From assembly GCA_020636475.1 (NCBI GenBank), contig JACJXU010000006.1:95438-159437 (forward strand): a DNA stretch of 64,000 nucleotides, read 5' to 3'. The stretch is from Chitinophagales bacterium. Its GTDB lineage: Bacteria; Bacteroidota; Bacteroidia; Chitinophagales; UBA2359. The position numbers and the translations under genes are program-made. Of the stretch, positions 1 to 8,936 are shown piece by piece (position 1 is the stretch's first letter; every line of letters starts with the position of its first letter). The notes beneath the pieces were generated by a model. That model was not told where the DNA came from, made no database searches, and saw nothing but the letters and a program-made list of their open reading frames with translations.

Positions 1-333
1 TTTAGCACCGATTATTGGACAGGTACTGTTTATACTACCAATCGCCGCGTGTGGGAATGGGACGACGACTTTAAAGTGAAACTAAAAACTACCCGCGCTA
101 TGGCGATTGATATGGAAACAGCTACCCTTTTTACGACCGGATTTTACAATAAAATTCCTTGCGGAGCCTTGTTGCTCATCACCGACAAACCCATGACTCC
201 CGATGGTGTAAAAACTGGCGACAGCGACAAATATGTAAGTCAGGAGTTTATGGATTTGCACTTGCGTATTGGTATAGAGTCGTTGCGCGAAATTCAGTTT
301 GAAGGTACTTCCATTCGCCACCTCAAATTTTAA
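1..333 (+). CDS. amn: AMP nucleosidase, C-terminal part (5' end outside window)
   Basis: The frame is open from base 1 and ends at a TAA at 331-333, giving about 110 residues. AMP nucleosidase cleaves AMP to adenine and ribose 5-phosphate in purine salvage. The segment RAMAIDMETATLF is the nucleoside phosphorylase-type active-site block, where the Met-Glu pair contacts ribose. ALLLITDKPM and the ending IRHLKF also match the Bacteroidota form of the enzyme. The first ATG in frame (49) is internal, because the coding signal FSTDYWTGTVYTTNRR precedes it. Only 6 bases separate the stop from holA, so the two genes are probably co-transcribed. The catalytic N-terminal part cannot be judged here. 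Confidence 0.85.
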   Translation, partial: FSTDYWTGTVYTTNRRVWEWDDDFKVKLKTTRAMAIDMETATLFTTGFYNKIPCGALLLITDKPMTPDGVKTGDSDKYVSQEFMDLHLRIGIESLREIQFEGTSIRHLKF

Positions 334-339
334 TACCTC

Positions 340-1353
340 ATGGCGGTTTCTTTTGCGCAGATAATGCAGCAACTACAGGCAAAACAATATCTACCAGTAT
401 ATTTTTTGGCAGGGGAAGAAGCATTTTTTATTGATAAAATTTCGGGATACATTGCCCAAAATGTACTAAACGAAAGCGAACAAGCCTTCAACTTAATGAT
501 TTTTTACGGGCGCGAATTAGAAAGCCAACAGTTGCTTACCACCTTGCGCCGTTTTCCGATGATGGCTCCTTATCAAGTAATTATTGTAAAAGAAGCACAA
601 ACTCTTACCCAAAGCGATGCGCTGTTGGCTTATTACGAAAATCCTGTTCCACATACAATTCTCGTAATGGAGCAGCATCAAAAAGCACATCCCACAACAC
701 ACAAATTGCGCAAAGCGGTAGAAAGCAAAGGCTGCTATTTTGAAAGCAAGCCCATTTACGAAAATCAATTGCCCGATTGGTTAGTGCAATATGTCAAAGA
801 AAAAAGTTTTAGCATTGACCACGCCGCCGTGAGTATGCTTTGCAACAATATTGGCACCGACCTCAATGTATTGGAAAACGAATTGAATAAATTGTTTTTA
901 AACGCCGCCGAAACCAAAAACATTGATGCCGAACTGGTTGAAAAATATACAGGCATAAGCCGAGAATACAACTTTTTTGAAATGCAGCGCGCTATGGCGT
1001 ACGGTCAGTGGGAAAAGGTAATGCACATTGCCAACTTTTTTGCCGCCAATCCAAAATCCATGCCTATTCCTTTGTTTATCGCCAATCTGTTTTCGTTTTT
1101 CAGCCGCTTATTGGTTTATCAGCAAAACCGCCAGCAAAATGATAGCCGCCTTTTGGAACTTATGGAAATGAAGCCTTCTCAAAAATTTGCGCTGGGCGAG
1201 TTCAGACAAGCCGCAAGTGTGTTTTCAAGTCAAAGAATTGAGCGTATTTTGCGCTACTTGCTCAAGTACGATGCACAATCGAAAGGCGTAGAAACCGGAG
1301 CCAAAAACGATGCCGATATTATCAAAGAATTGGTGTTTTATATCAGTTTGTAA
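340..1353 (+). CDS. holA: DNA polymerase III subunit delta
   Basis: This 337-residue protein matches the clamp-loader delta subunit in length and layout. The N-terminal AAA+-like fold starts with YLPVYFLAGEEAFFIDKIS, followed by MAPYQVIIVKEAQ and DLNVLENELNKL. The C-terminal collar region contains FFEMQRAMAYGQW and AKNDADIIKELVFYI. Delta opens the beta sliding clamp in the replisome and normally has no working ATPase motif; none is visible here. The ATG at 340 follows the amn stop closely, which suggests one operon. Confidence 0.9.
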   Translation: MAVSFAQIMQQLQAKQYLPVYFLAGEEAFFIDKISGYIAQNVLNESEQAFNLMIFYGRELESQQLLTTLRRFPMMAPYQVIIVKEAQTLTQSDALLAYYENPVPHTILVMEQHQKAHPTTHKLRKAVESKGCYFESKPIYENQLPDWLVQYVKEKSFSIDHAAVSMLCNNIGTDLNVLENELNKLFLNAAETKNIDAELVEKYTGISREYNFFEMQRAMAYGQWEKVMHIANFFAANPKSMPIPLFIANLFSFFSRLLVYQQNRQQNDSRLLELMEMKPSQKFALGEFRQAASVFSSQRIERILRYLLKYDAQSKGVETGAKNDADIIKELVFYISL

Positions 1354-1428
1354 AAAAATACTGCCCAGCCTGCGTGCAAATTATTTTTCCTGCCTAATTT
1401 TGCCCAAAATTTTAATTTCACTATAACT

Positions 1429-3423
1429 ATGCAATTCAACCGTAAAAAATATTCCGATAAAGTACTGCTTTCCTTATACGAGTCCTTATTGCTTCCGCGT
1501 ATGATTGAAGAAAAAATGCTCCTTCTGCTTCGGCAGGGAAAAGTGAGCAAATGGTTTTCCGGCATCGGACAAGAAGCCATTTCCGTAGGTGTCACGCAAG
1601 CATTAGACACTGACGAATATATTTTGCCTTTACACCGAAATTTAGGCATTTTTACGGGTCGTCATTTGCCTTTGGAAAAATTGTTTATGCAATGGCAAGG
1701 CAAGCGCGGCGGTTACAGCAAAGGGCGCGAGCGTTCGTTTCACTTTGGTACAAATGAGCATCATATTGTAGGAATGATTTCGCACTTAGGTCCGCAACTT
1801 GCCGTAGGCGATGGAATTGCTTTGGCGAATAAATTAGCCCAAAACGCCAAAATTACCGCAGCTTTTAGTGGCGAAGGCGGCACCAGCGAAGGCGATTTTC
1901 ACGAAGCACTTAATGTAGCTGCTGTTTGGCAGTTGCCTATTATTTTTGTGGTGGAAAATAATGCTTGGGGACTTTCTACACCAACGGTGGAGCAATTTGC
2001 CTGCAAGCAAGTAGCAGATAAGGGAATAGGTTACGGAATGGAATCGCTTACCATAGACGGTAACAATATTTTGGAAGTATATGATACCGTAAAACGCCTC
2101 AAAGCGTCAATGCTTAAAAAACCGCGCCCCGTTTTGTTGGAATGCATGACTTTTCGTATGCGCGGACACGAAGAAGCCTCCGGCACCAAATATTATCCCG
2201 AAGGCTTGCAAGATAAATGGCAACGCAAAGACCCGCTCGAAAACTATGAACGCTTTTTGCTCCAAGAAAAAATACTTGCCGAAGCCAAAGTAGCAGACTT
2301 AAAAAAAGAATGTAAAGCATTGATAGACAATGGTTTGGAAATAGCTGCTGCCAACGAAGTCATTGCACTTAGCAACCAACTAACGGATATGGAAATTACT
2401 GACATTTATTGCCCGCATACGCCTTTGCAACTATCTGCCGAAAATGCCACTAAGTCCGAAAAAAGATTTATTGATGCCATCAGCGATGCCTTAGATGAAG
2501 GAATGCGCCTTTTTCCCAATTTGGTTTTAATGGGGCAAGATATTGCCGAATATGGCGGTGTTTTTAAAATAACGCAAGGTTTTATCGAAAAGTACGGCAA
2601 AGAGCGCGTGCGAAATACGCCTATTTGTGAAAGTGCTATTTTGGGTATTGGTTTAGGTTTGTCTGTAAAAGGCTACAAGGCAATGGTAGAAATGCAATTT
2701 GCCGATTTTGTAAGTGTTGGTTTCAATCAAATTGTCAATAATTTGGCTAAAATATATTATCGTTGGGGACAAAATGCTGATGTAGTAGTGCGTATGCCTA
2801 CGGGCGCAGGAACGGGTGCGGGTCCGTTTCACTCGCAAAGCAACGAAGCGTGGTTTTTTCACGTACCCGGACTCAAAATTGTTTACCCTTCCAATCCTTA
2901 CGATGCCAAAGGACTTTTGTTGGCGGCTTTGGACGACCCCAATCCGGTCATGTTTTTTGAACATAAAGCCCTCTATCGCAACAAAGAGGTAACGATGGAA
3001 ATTCCCGATGAGGCTTACACTTTGCCTATTGGTAAAGCAAATTTAGTACAAACTGGCGATGACTTGAGCATTATTACCTACGGAACAGGTGTTTTGTGGG
3101 CGAAGCAGTTTTTTGCCGAAAATCCCGAAATCGCTGCCGACATAGTAGATTTGCGTACCTTGCTTCCTTTGGATACCGAAGCTATTTTTGCCAGCGTGCG
3201 CAAAACCGGGAAAGTGCTTATTTTGCACGAAGATACGCTAACGGGCGGCATTGGTGCGGAAATAGCGGCACTCATTGGCCAGCATTGTTTTGATGCCTTA
3301 GATGCGCCTGTGGTAAGAGTTGCTTCTTTGGATACGCCCGTGCCGTTTGCTTCAGCTTTGGAGCGCAATTTTTTGCCCGAAGACCGTTTTGCCAATGCCG
3401 TAAAAGAGCTTTGGGCGTACTAA
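1429..3423 (+). CDS. 2-oxoacid dehydrogenase E1, alpha and beta fused
   Basis: This is a thiamine-diphosphate-dependent E1 of the pyruvate/branched-chain 2-oxoacid dehydrogenase type. Residues ~10-330 are the alpha part: GEGGTSEGDFHEAL begins at about residue 148 and the NN pair falls at about 177, the usual thiamine-diphosphate/magnesium motif spacing. Residues ~345-664 are the beta part, with VLMGQDIAEYGGVF, MPTGAGTGAGPFHSQ and EALYRN-like FFEHKALYRN. Alpha and beta are separate genes in many bacteria, but a fused form of about 660-690 aa is common in Bacteroidota. Decarboxylation and acyl transfer to an E2 lipoyl domain are expected; no E2 or E3 gene lies nearby, so the substrate (pyruvate or branched-chain 2-oxoacids) stays open. 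Confidence 0.88.
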   Translation: MQFNRKKYSDKVLLSLYESLLLPRMIEEKMLLLLRQGKVSKWFSGIGQEAISVGVTQALDTDEYILPLHRNLGIFTGRHLPLEKLFMQWQGKRGGYSKGRERSFHFGTNEHHIVGMISHLGPQLAVGDGIALANKLAQNAKITAAFSGEGGTSEGDFHEALNVAAVWQLPIIFVVENNAWGLSTPTVEQFACKQVADKGIGYGMESLTIDGNNILEVYDTVKRLKASMLKKPRPVLLECMTFRMRGHEEASGTKYYPEGLQDKWQRKDPLENYERFLLQEKILAEAKVADLKKECKALIDNGLEIAAANEVIALSNQLTDMEITDIYCPHTPLQLSAENATKSEKRFIDAISDALDEGMRLFPNLVLMGQDIAEYGGVFKITQGFIEKYGKERVRNTPICESAILGIGLGLSVKGYKAMVEMQFADFVSVGFNQIVNNLAKIYYRWGQNADVVVRMPTGAGTGAGPFHSQSNEAWFFHVPGLKIVYPSNPYDAKGLLLAALDDPNPVMFFEHKALYRNKEVTMEIPDEAYTLPIGKANLVQTGDDLSIITYGTGVLWAKQFFAENPEIAADIVDLRTLLPLDTEAIFASVRKTGKVLILHEDTLTGGIGAEIAALIGQHCFDALDAPVVRVASLDTPVPFASALERNFLPEDRFANAVKELWAY

Positions 3424-3445
3424 ATTTTAATGAAAATCCGCAGAT

Positions 3446-4462
3446 TTGACCCCACAAAATTCTGATACACGCAGTTTGATGTACTTGCACACCTTTGGGG
3501 TGGCGGTAAAGGCAAAAAACATTATTCCCGTTTTTCGGCAAAAAAACTTGACGGAAAATAAACACCTTTTGGAGGGAAATTTTTTGGTGTTGGGGCAAGG
3601 AAGTAATGTTTTGTTTGTAAATGATTTTGCGGGAAATGTTTTTGTAAATAAGCTGAAAGGCAAAACAATACTCGCCGAAAACGAAAACGAAGTCTTATTA
3701 AAAGTAGCCTCCGGCGAAAACTGGCATCGTTTGGTGCGTTTTTGTGTGCAAAAAAAGTGGGGCGGCATCGAAAATTTAGCCCTTATTCCCGGAACAGCAG
3801 GCGCGGCTCCGGTTCAAAACATTGGTGCTTACGGCACGGAAGTCGCCGATGTACTGGAATTTGTGGAAGCGGTTGATATTGCTTCGGGCGAAAAAATAAT
3901 TTGGCAAAAAAAGGACTTAGGCTTGGGCTATCGCCAGAGTAATTTTAAAACCATTTGGAAAAATCGCTATTTTATAACGGCTATTGGTATAAAGCTGTAT
4001 AAAAATGCAGAAATTCAGCCGAATTATCCTATGGTGCGCGAAACGATGGAAAAAATGTTTCCCCAACAAAAACACGACTTAACGCACGTTTTTGAAGCAG
4101 TTTGTGCCATTCGTAGTGCCAAACTTCCCGATGTAAAAAAATGGGGCAATGCCGGTAGTTTTTTCAAAAATCCGGTTATTTCTTTAGCTGATGCACACAC
4201 TTTACAAGCAAATTTTCCCCAAATGCCACATTTTTCGGTAGAAAATGGCGTAAAAATACCAGCTGCTTGGCTGATAGAACAGTGCGGCTGGAAAAACAAA
4301 GCTACCGATAAAGTAGGCGTTTATCCAAATCAAGCATTGATTATTGTAAACAAAGGAGGTGCTACAGGCGCGGAAATTTGGGATTTTGCCCAACAGATTA
4401 TCGCATCGGTACAAGAAAATTTTGGGGTTGGTTTGGAGCCGGAGGTGCAAATTGTTTTTTGA
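3446..4462 (+). CDS. murB: UDP-N-acetylenolpyruvoylglucosamine reductase
   Basis: MurB reduces UDP-GlcNAc-enolpyruvate to UDP-MurNAc, using FAD and NADPH, in cytoplasmic peptidoglycan precursor synthesis. Visible family motifs are LHTFGV near the N-terminus, VLGQGSNVLF, GIENLALIPGTAGAAPVQNIGAYG (FAD-binding core), the LGYRQSNFK segment and NAGSFFKNP, which holds the catalytic serine. The length of 338 aa fits. The start is uncertain: TTG at 3446 gives the full frame, while ATG at 3479 would begin MYLHTFG. An ATG at 3430 is in another frame and stops after 11 codons. The gene lies 22 bases after the E1 gene on the same strand. Confidence 0.93.
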   Translation: MTPQNSDTRSLMYLHTFGVAVKAKNIIPVFRQKNLTENKHLLEGNFLVLGQGSNVLFVNDFAGNVFVNKLKGKTILAENENEVLLKVASGENWHRLVRFCVQKKWGGIENLALIPGTAGAAPVQNIGAYGTEVADVLEFVEAVDIASGEKIIWQKKDLGLGYRQSNFKTIWKNRYFITAIGIKLYKNAEIQPNYPMVRETMEKMFPQQKHDLTHVFEAVCAIRSAKLPDVKKWGNAGSFFKNPVISLADAHTLQANFPQMPHFSVENGVKIPAAWLIEQCGWKNKATDKVGVYPNQALIIVNKGGATGAEIWDFAQQIIASVQENFGVGLEPEVQIVF

Positions 4463-4499
4463 AAAATGTTTATTTTGTACCAAAATCGAATAATAATTG

Positions 4500-4840
4500 C
4501 GTATTAGAAAAGGGAAGCATATCCTCATTTACGCAATTTTCGTACAGTTTTAGTAAAAGAAAAAGGGGTAAAAAATCTTTTTTCGCTGTATAGCAGTTTT
4601 TTGGCGTTAAAAATTTTTGAAGCCTTGGAAAAAATTTAGCCAAAAAACTGCGGTTTTGCCCGTAGAGGGCAAAAATACCTTGAAAAAAGTGTCCTTTCTT
4701 TTGCTTCGTTTTCTTTGGACAAGCAAAGAAAATGAAGAAACCCGAAGCTAAGTTATGCACCCAAAGTTGTTGAGAGGATGCTTAAACTTAATAATACCTA
4801 AACCGATACGCAATTTTCGTGCAGTTTTGGTATTAAGCAA
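4500..4840. repeat. Structured intergenic repeat, copy 1
   Basis: This block resembles 7170-7455 closely (about 85-90% by eye over its core at 4570-4745). It contains three inverted repeats: 4593-4605 with 4639-4651 (GCAGTTTTTTGGC), 4654-4661 with 4667-4674 (TTTTGCCC) and 4704-4717 with 4724-4737 (14 bp, loop GACAAG). A short motif, caattttcgtacagtttt, occurs near the left end (about 4538) and again, slightly changed, near the right end (about 4811). The minus strand happens to be open for 96 codons, but I treat that as a by-product of the repeat. With the flanking bases, this accounts for the gene-free stretch 4463-4971. Confidence 0.8.
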
Positions 4841-4971
4841 ATTGCAGCTATTTGACAACATGAAATTATAGTGTAAGTTGGTTAAATTTATTATCTTTAT
4901 TGTTACGTTATAAATAACAGTTTCAGTTCATCCATTAACACAAAATCATTAAGAACTTTAAGCAAATAAAA

Positions 4972-5511
4972 ATGACACCCATAAAATTTATCAAAGGAGA
5001 TGCCACAAACCCAAATGAGCATGGAACAAAAATTATTGTTCATATCTGCAACGATATTGGCGGTTGGGGAAAAGGTTTTGTACTGGCAATTTCTAAAAGA
5101 TGGAAACAACCGGAAGCCGAATACAGAAATTGGCATAAAAGCAAAGCGTTGGAGCAAACCGACACAGTGCAATTTGAACGACTTGAAAATAGAGACAAAG
5201 ACTCAAGCGAAAAGAAATTTGAGTTGGGAAATGTTCAGTTTGTTAAAGCAACGGACGACATTTGGGTGGCAAATATGATTGCTCAACGAGACATCAGACC
5301 CGACAAAAACGGAGTTCCGCCAATTCGCTATTCGTTTGTTTCGGAGTGTTTAGAAAGAGTTAGACACTTTGCCAAACGACAAAATGCAAGTGTTCATATG
5401 CCGAGAATTGGCTGTGGGCTTGCAGGCGGACATTGGGCAGAAATAGAAAAAATTATAAATGACAACTTAACTGCACACGAAATTGAAACGATAGTGTATG
5501 ATTTTGATTAA
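4972..5511 (+). CDS. Macro domain protein (ADP-ribose binding)
   Basis: This 179-residue stand-alone macro domain belongs to the Appr-1''-p processing family. The N-terminus IKFIKGDATNP is the first ADP-ribose-contacting strand and loop. IVHICNDIGGWGKGFVLAI supplies the glycine-rich loop, and VHMPRIGCGLAGGHW the phosphate-binding loop of the ALC1/TARG1-like subgroup. Such proteins bind or remove ADP-ribose from proteins or nucleic acids, or hydrolyse related metabolites; the actual substrate cannot be read from sequence. It is 15 bases upstream of a DUF1016/YhcG gene, so they probably share a transcript. No DarT-like toxin is adjacent. Repeat copies on both sides suggest that the gene belongs to an acquired segment. 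Confidence 0.85.
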   Translation: MTPIKFIKGDATNPNEHGTKIIVHICNDIGGWGKGFVLAISKRWKQPEAEYRNWHKSKALEQTDTVQFERLENRDKDSSEKKFELGNVQFVKATDDIWVANMIAQRDIRPDKNGVPPIRYSFVSECLERVRHFAKRQNASVHMPRIGCGLAGGHWAEIEKIINDNLTAHEIETIVYDFD

Positions 5512-5526
5512 CGGATAAGAAAATTT

Positions 5527-6526
5527 ATGAATCAGACCATTATTTCCGATATAAAATCCATTATCTCCCAATCTCGGGAAAATGCCATTCGTGCCGTTGA
5601 CCACCAACGAACCTTATATTGGCAAGCGTATTTTTGAAGAAGAACAAGACGGGAAAGATAGAGCCGATTATGGTACTTATCTTATAAAATATCTTTCGGA
5701 GCAATTGCAACCCGAGTTTGGAAGTGGATTTTCTTATCGGCAACTGAATTGGTATCGACAGTTTTACCGTATTTTTCCGATTGTGTCCGCACTGCGGACA
5801 CAATTAAGTTGGACACAATATAAACTGCTTTTGAAATTGGATAATAACGACCAAAGGACATTTTATATGGCAGAATCCATTAAAAACAACTGGACTTCGC
5901 GACAACTTGAAAGACAAATAAACAGCAATTTATACGAACGCCTTTTATTGAGCAACGATAAAGAAAGTGTGTTGGCAGTTGCCAAAAACGAAAAACAACC
6001 TTCTGATGCCAAAGAAATTATCAAAGACCCGATGTATTTGGAGTTTTTGGGCTTACAACGAGAAGCATCTTATTACGAAAAAGATTTAGAAAGTGCCATT
6101 ATCACCCATTTGCAAGATTTTCTCTTAGAATTGGGCAATGGTTTTTCATTTGTTGCAAGGCAAAAACGAATTCATATTGAAGGCGACGAGTTTTTTGTAG
6201 ATTTGGTATGTTACAATCGGCTGTTGCAATGTTTTGTTATTATTGAAATAAAAACCCATAAACTCACGCACCAAGATCTTGGACAGTTGCAAATGTACGT
6301 CAATTATTACGACAGAATAGAAAAGCTACCAAACGAAAACCCAAGTATTGGTATTTTGCTTTGTACGGACAAGAACGATTCGGTAGTGAAATTTACCTTG
6401 CCCGAAGGGCAAAAGCAAATCGTAGCCAGTCAATACAATCTTTACTTACCCACCGAAAAGCAATTATTAGACGAAGTAAACAAAGAGTTGGAAAGTTTTG
6501 AAGAAAAAAAGGCTAAAGAAATTTGA
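5527..6526 (+). pseudogene. DUF1016/YhcG-family PDDEXK nuclease, frameshifted near N-terminus
   Basis: The gene starts at ATG 5527 (MNQTIISDIKSIISQSREN) and reads normally to TLYWQ, where it runs into a TGA. The family sequence resumes at once in another frame as IGKRIFEEEQDGKDRADYG and continues to 6526. Inserting one more copy of ATTGGCAA (5618-5625) restores TLYWQIGKRIFEE exactly, so an 8-bp deletion between short direct repeats is the simplest explanation. The C-terminal nuclease domain is intact, with DEFFVDLVCYNRLLQCFVIIEIK holding the D...ExK core. An ATG at 5582 could restart translation in the second frame and give 314 residues without the normal N-terminal helix. The family is associated with phage defence and DNA recombination, but this copy may be inactive. 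Confidence 0.75.
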
Positions 6527-6547
6527 TTTGAAATAAAAAATTTTTAG

Positions 6548-7105
6548 ATGAAAATAAAATCAAGCGAGCTCTTGCAAGAGCTGCAGACCGAAACAGCAAA
6601 AATTAAACAAATAGCGCAAAACTTTCAAAAATTGCCCCCGGCTTCGCTCAATTACAAACACACGCCCGAAAGTTGGAGTGCCTTAGAATGTTTGCAACAT
6701 CTAAATCTATATGGCGAATACTACCTTCCGGCAATAGAAAATGCCTTAAAAAACGCCAAGTCACAGTCTATCGAAATGTTTCAAAGCGGTTGGTTGGGAA
6801 ATTATTTTGCCAATTCGATGCTACCCAAGGAAAACATGATGAAAATGCAGTCGCCAAAAGACAAAAATCCGGCGGGAAGTGCGTTGGATAAGTCGGTGAT
6901 AGGCGAATTTTTAGCCCAACAGGAAAAAATGTTGCAACTGCTGCAAACGGCGCAAAAGTACAATCTCAACAAAATTCGTATTCCTATTACCCTTTCGAAA
7001 TGGATTCGTTTAAAATTAGGCGATACTTTTCGTTTTAACATTTACCACAATATGCGACACCTTGCACAAGCGCAAAGAGCCTTGGCACAGGCTTCGCAAG
7101 CATAA
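6548..7105 (+). CDS. DinB-like four-helix-bundle protein
   Basis: This 185-residue protein is of the DinB/YfiT-like superfamily. The signature WSALECLQHLNLYGEYY in the first third and NIYHNMRHLAQAQRAL near the C-terminus place three histidines as a probable metal site. Members act as thiol-dependent transferases or small-molecule hydrolases, but the function of this one is unknown. It starts 22 bases after the broken YhcG gene and ends just before the second structured repeat. A more distant relative lies at 22982-23491. Confidence 0.75.
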   Translation: MKIKSSELLQELQTETAKIKQIAQNFQKLPPASLNYKHTPESWSALECLQHLNLYGEYYLPAIENALKNAKSQSIEMFQSGWLGNYFANSMLPKENMMKMQSPKDKNPAGSALDKSVIGEFLAQQEKMLQLLQTAQKYNLNKIRIPITLSKWIRLKLGDTFRFNIYHNMRHLAQAQRALAQASQA

Positions 7106-7169
7106 GTTTTTTCCAAAAAAATACAGGCTAAGCAAGTATTTTGCCGTGTAGATAATACTAAAATTGAAT

Positions 7170-7455
7170 ATCTGTTGTGTATTAAAAAGGTAAAAATCTT
7201 TTTTCGCAGTATAGCAGTTTTTGGGCGTTAAAAATTTTTGAAGCCTTGTAAAAAATTTAGCCCCAAAACTGCGGTTTTGCCCCAACGGGGCAAAAATACC
7301 TTGAAAAAAGTGTCGTTTCTTTTGCTTCATTTTCTTTGGACAAGCAAAGAAAATGAAGAAACCCAAAGTATAGCTTTGTCCACAAACTTGCAGGGGAGTA
7401 CTTACCCTTAATAATACCTAAACCAATACACAACTTTCATACTGTTTTGGTATAA
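7170..7455. repeat. Structured intergenic repeat, copy 2
   Basis: This is the second copy of the element at 4500-4840, in the same orientation. The same three inverted repeats occur: 7214-7226 with 7260-7272, 7275-7283 with 7287-7295 (TTTTGCCCC with GGGGCAAAA) and 7325-7338 with 7345-7358 (CTTCATTTTCTTTG, perfect 14 bp, loop GACAAG). Several differences from copy 1 fall at paired positions and keep the pairing: an A-T pair becomes G-C in the first stem and an extra C-G pair is added in the second. Together with the terminator at 7515-7560, it accounts for the gene-free stretch 7106-7579. Confidence 0.8.
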
Positions 7456-7514
7456 GAAAGTAAAAAACGGCGTTTATTGAGAATGGAAAAAGGGATGTTT
7501 TTCAGATGAAAAGG

Positions 7515-7560
7515 TAAAAAAAAGCCCGCCAATATTGTACAATACCGCAGGCTCTTTTTT
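7515..7560 (-). terminator. Rho-independent terminator of ffh (possibly bidirectional)
   Basis: A hairpin pairs GCCCGC (7524-7529) with GCAGGC (7547-7552), with one G-U pair, around the palindrome AATATTGTACAATA. The minus strand then has a run of eight or more T, and the plus strand has TTTTTT at 7555-7560. It lies 20 bases beyond the ffh stop. Confidence 0.75.
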
Positions 7561-7579
7561 AGTATATTTGGGTTTTCCT

Positions 7580-8917
7580 TTACTTCCCAAACGGCATCTT
7601 CATCGAAAACGGCATGCCTGTTTTAGAAAGTTTGTTCATTTGTCCCATCATCTTGCGCATATCTTCAAACTGGCGCAAAAAGTTGTTTATCTCTTGTACG
7701 CTGTGTCCGCTTCCGTAAGCAATGCGTCTGCGGCGCGATGACTCGCTAAAAAGCTGCGGATTGGCGCGCTCATACGGTGTCATCGATTGGATAATAGACT
7801 CTATTTTGTTGAAATCTTTGTCGTTTATGTCCACATCTTTCAAGGCTTTTCCCATTCCCGGAATCATACCCAAAAGGTCTTTTATATTGCCCATTTTGCG
7901 TATTTGCCCCATTTGCGAAATAAAATCGTCAAAGTCGAACTTGTTCTTATCCAATTTCTTTTGGATGCGGGCAGCTTCTTTTTCATCAAATTGCTCCTGC
8001 GCGCGCTCCACCAACGAAATCACATCACCCATACCCAAAATCCGTTGCGCCATACGGTCGGGATGAAAAACATCAATTTTATCCAACTTCTCGCCCGTAC
8101 TGATAAACTTAATGGGTTTGTTCACCGTATATTTGATAGAAAGTGCCGCACCACCGCGTGTATCGCCGTCTAATTTCGAGAGTACCACACCATCAAAGTT
8201 AATGCGGTCGTTAAAGGTTTTGGCAGTATTTACTGCATCTTGTCCCGTCATCGAATCCACCACAAAAAGCGTTTCGTCCGGCTGAATACTTTGTTTTATC
8301 TGCTCAATTTCGCGCATCATTTGCTCATCTATCGCCAAGCGTCCGGCAGTATCCACAATCACCACATTAAAACCATTTTTGCGCGCATAAGCAATACCAT
8401 TTTGCGCAATAGTCACCGGATTTTTTTGCTCCGGCTCGGCATATACTTCCACTTCAATCTGCTTGCCCAGCACTTGCAACTGTTCTATCGCGGCAGGACG
8501 ATACACGTCACAAGCCACCATCAATACTTTTTTATTGCGTTTGGTTTTGAGAAAATTGGCGAGTTTTGCCGTGAAAGTAGTTTTTCCAGAACCTTGCAGA
8601 CCGCTCATCAACACAACGGAAGGATTGCCGTTCAGTTTAAAATCTGCTGCTTTTCCGCCCATCAATTCTGTAAGCTCGTCCGACACTATTTTCACCATCA
8701 GTTGTCCGGGCGAAACGGCGGTAAGCACTTCCTTGCCCATTGCTTCTTCTTTCACCTTATCGGTAAATTCTTTGGCAATTTTGTAGTTTACATCGGAAGC
8801 CACTAAGGCGCGTCTTATTTCTTTGATAGACGCAGCAATATTCAGTTCGGTTATTTTGTTTTGTCCTTTCAGTACCTTAAAAGCACCTTCCAAACTTTCT
8901 TGAAGATTATTAAACAT
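7580..8917 (-). CDS. ffh: Signal recognition particle protein Ffh
   Basis: Ffh is the SRP54 GTPase that, with 4.5S RNA, targets nascent membrane proteins to FtsY. The 445 residues carry the N domain, then the G domain with GLQGSGKTTFTAKL (residues ~106-119), VDTAGR and the SKLDGD motif. The methionine-rich M domain at the C-terminus contains IPGMGK and SGHSVQEINNFLRQFEDM. The length is standard. It is downstream of rpoD on the same strand, but a terminator-like hairpin lies between them. Confidence 0.96.
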   Translation of the reverse strand: MFNNLQESLEGAFKVLKGQNKITELNIAASIKEIRRALVASDVNYKIAKEFTDKVKEEAMGKEVLTAVSPGQLMVKIVSDELTELMGGKAADFKLNGNPSVVLMSGLQGSGKTTFTAKLANFLKTKRNKKVLMVACDVYRPAAIEQLQVLGKQIEVEVYAEPEQKNPVTIAQNGIAYARKNGFNVVIVDTAGRLAIDEQMMREIEQIKQSIQPDETLFVVDSMTGQDAVNTAKTFNDRINFDGVVLSKLDGDTRGGAALSIKYTVNKPIKFISTGEKLDKIDVFHPDRMAQRILGMGDVISLVERAQEQFDEKEAARIQKKLDKNKFDFDDFISQMGQIRKMGNIKDLLGMIPGMGKALKDVDINDKDFNKIESIIQSMTPYERANPQLFSESSRRRRIAYGSGHSVQEINNFLRQFEDMRKMMGQMNKLSKTGMPFSMKMPFGK

Positions 8918-8936
8918 ATTTATAGCGCGATAGTAA

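Noticed and set aside
4470..4760. 96-codon minus-strand frame across repeat copy 1, with a similar frame at 7016-7366
   Set aside because: The similarity between the two frames follows from the repeat itself, and the sequence is dominated by hairpin arms. No other sign of coding was seen.
8240..8806. 188-codon plus-strand frame opposite ffh
   Set aside because: It is rich in His, Phe and Ser, as expected for the antisense of a conserved gene, and has no family features.
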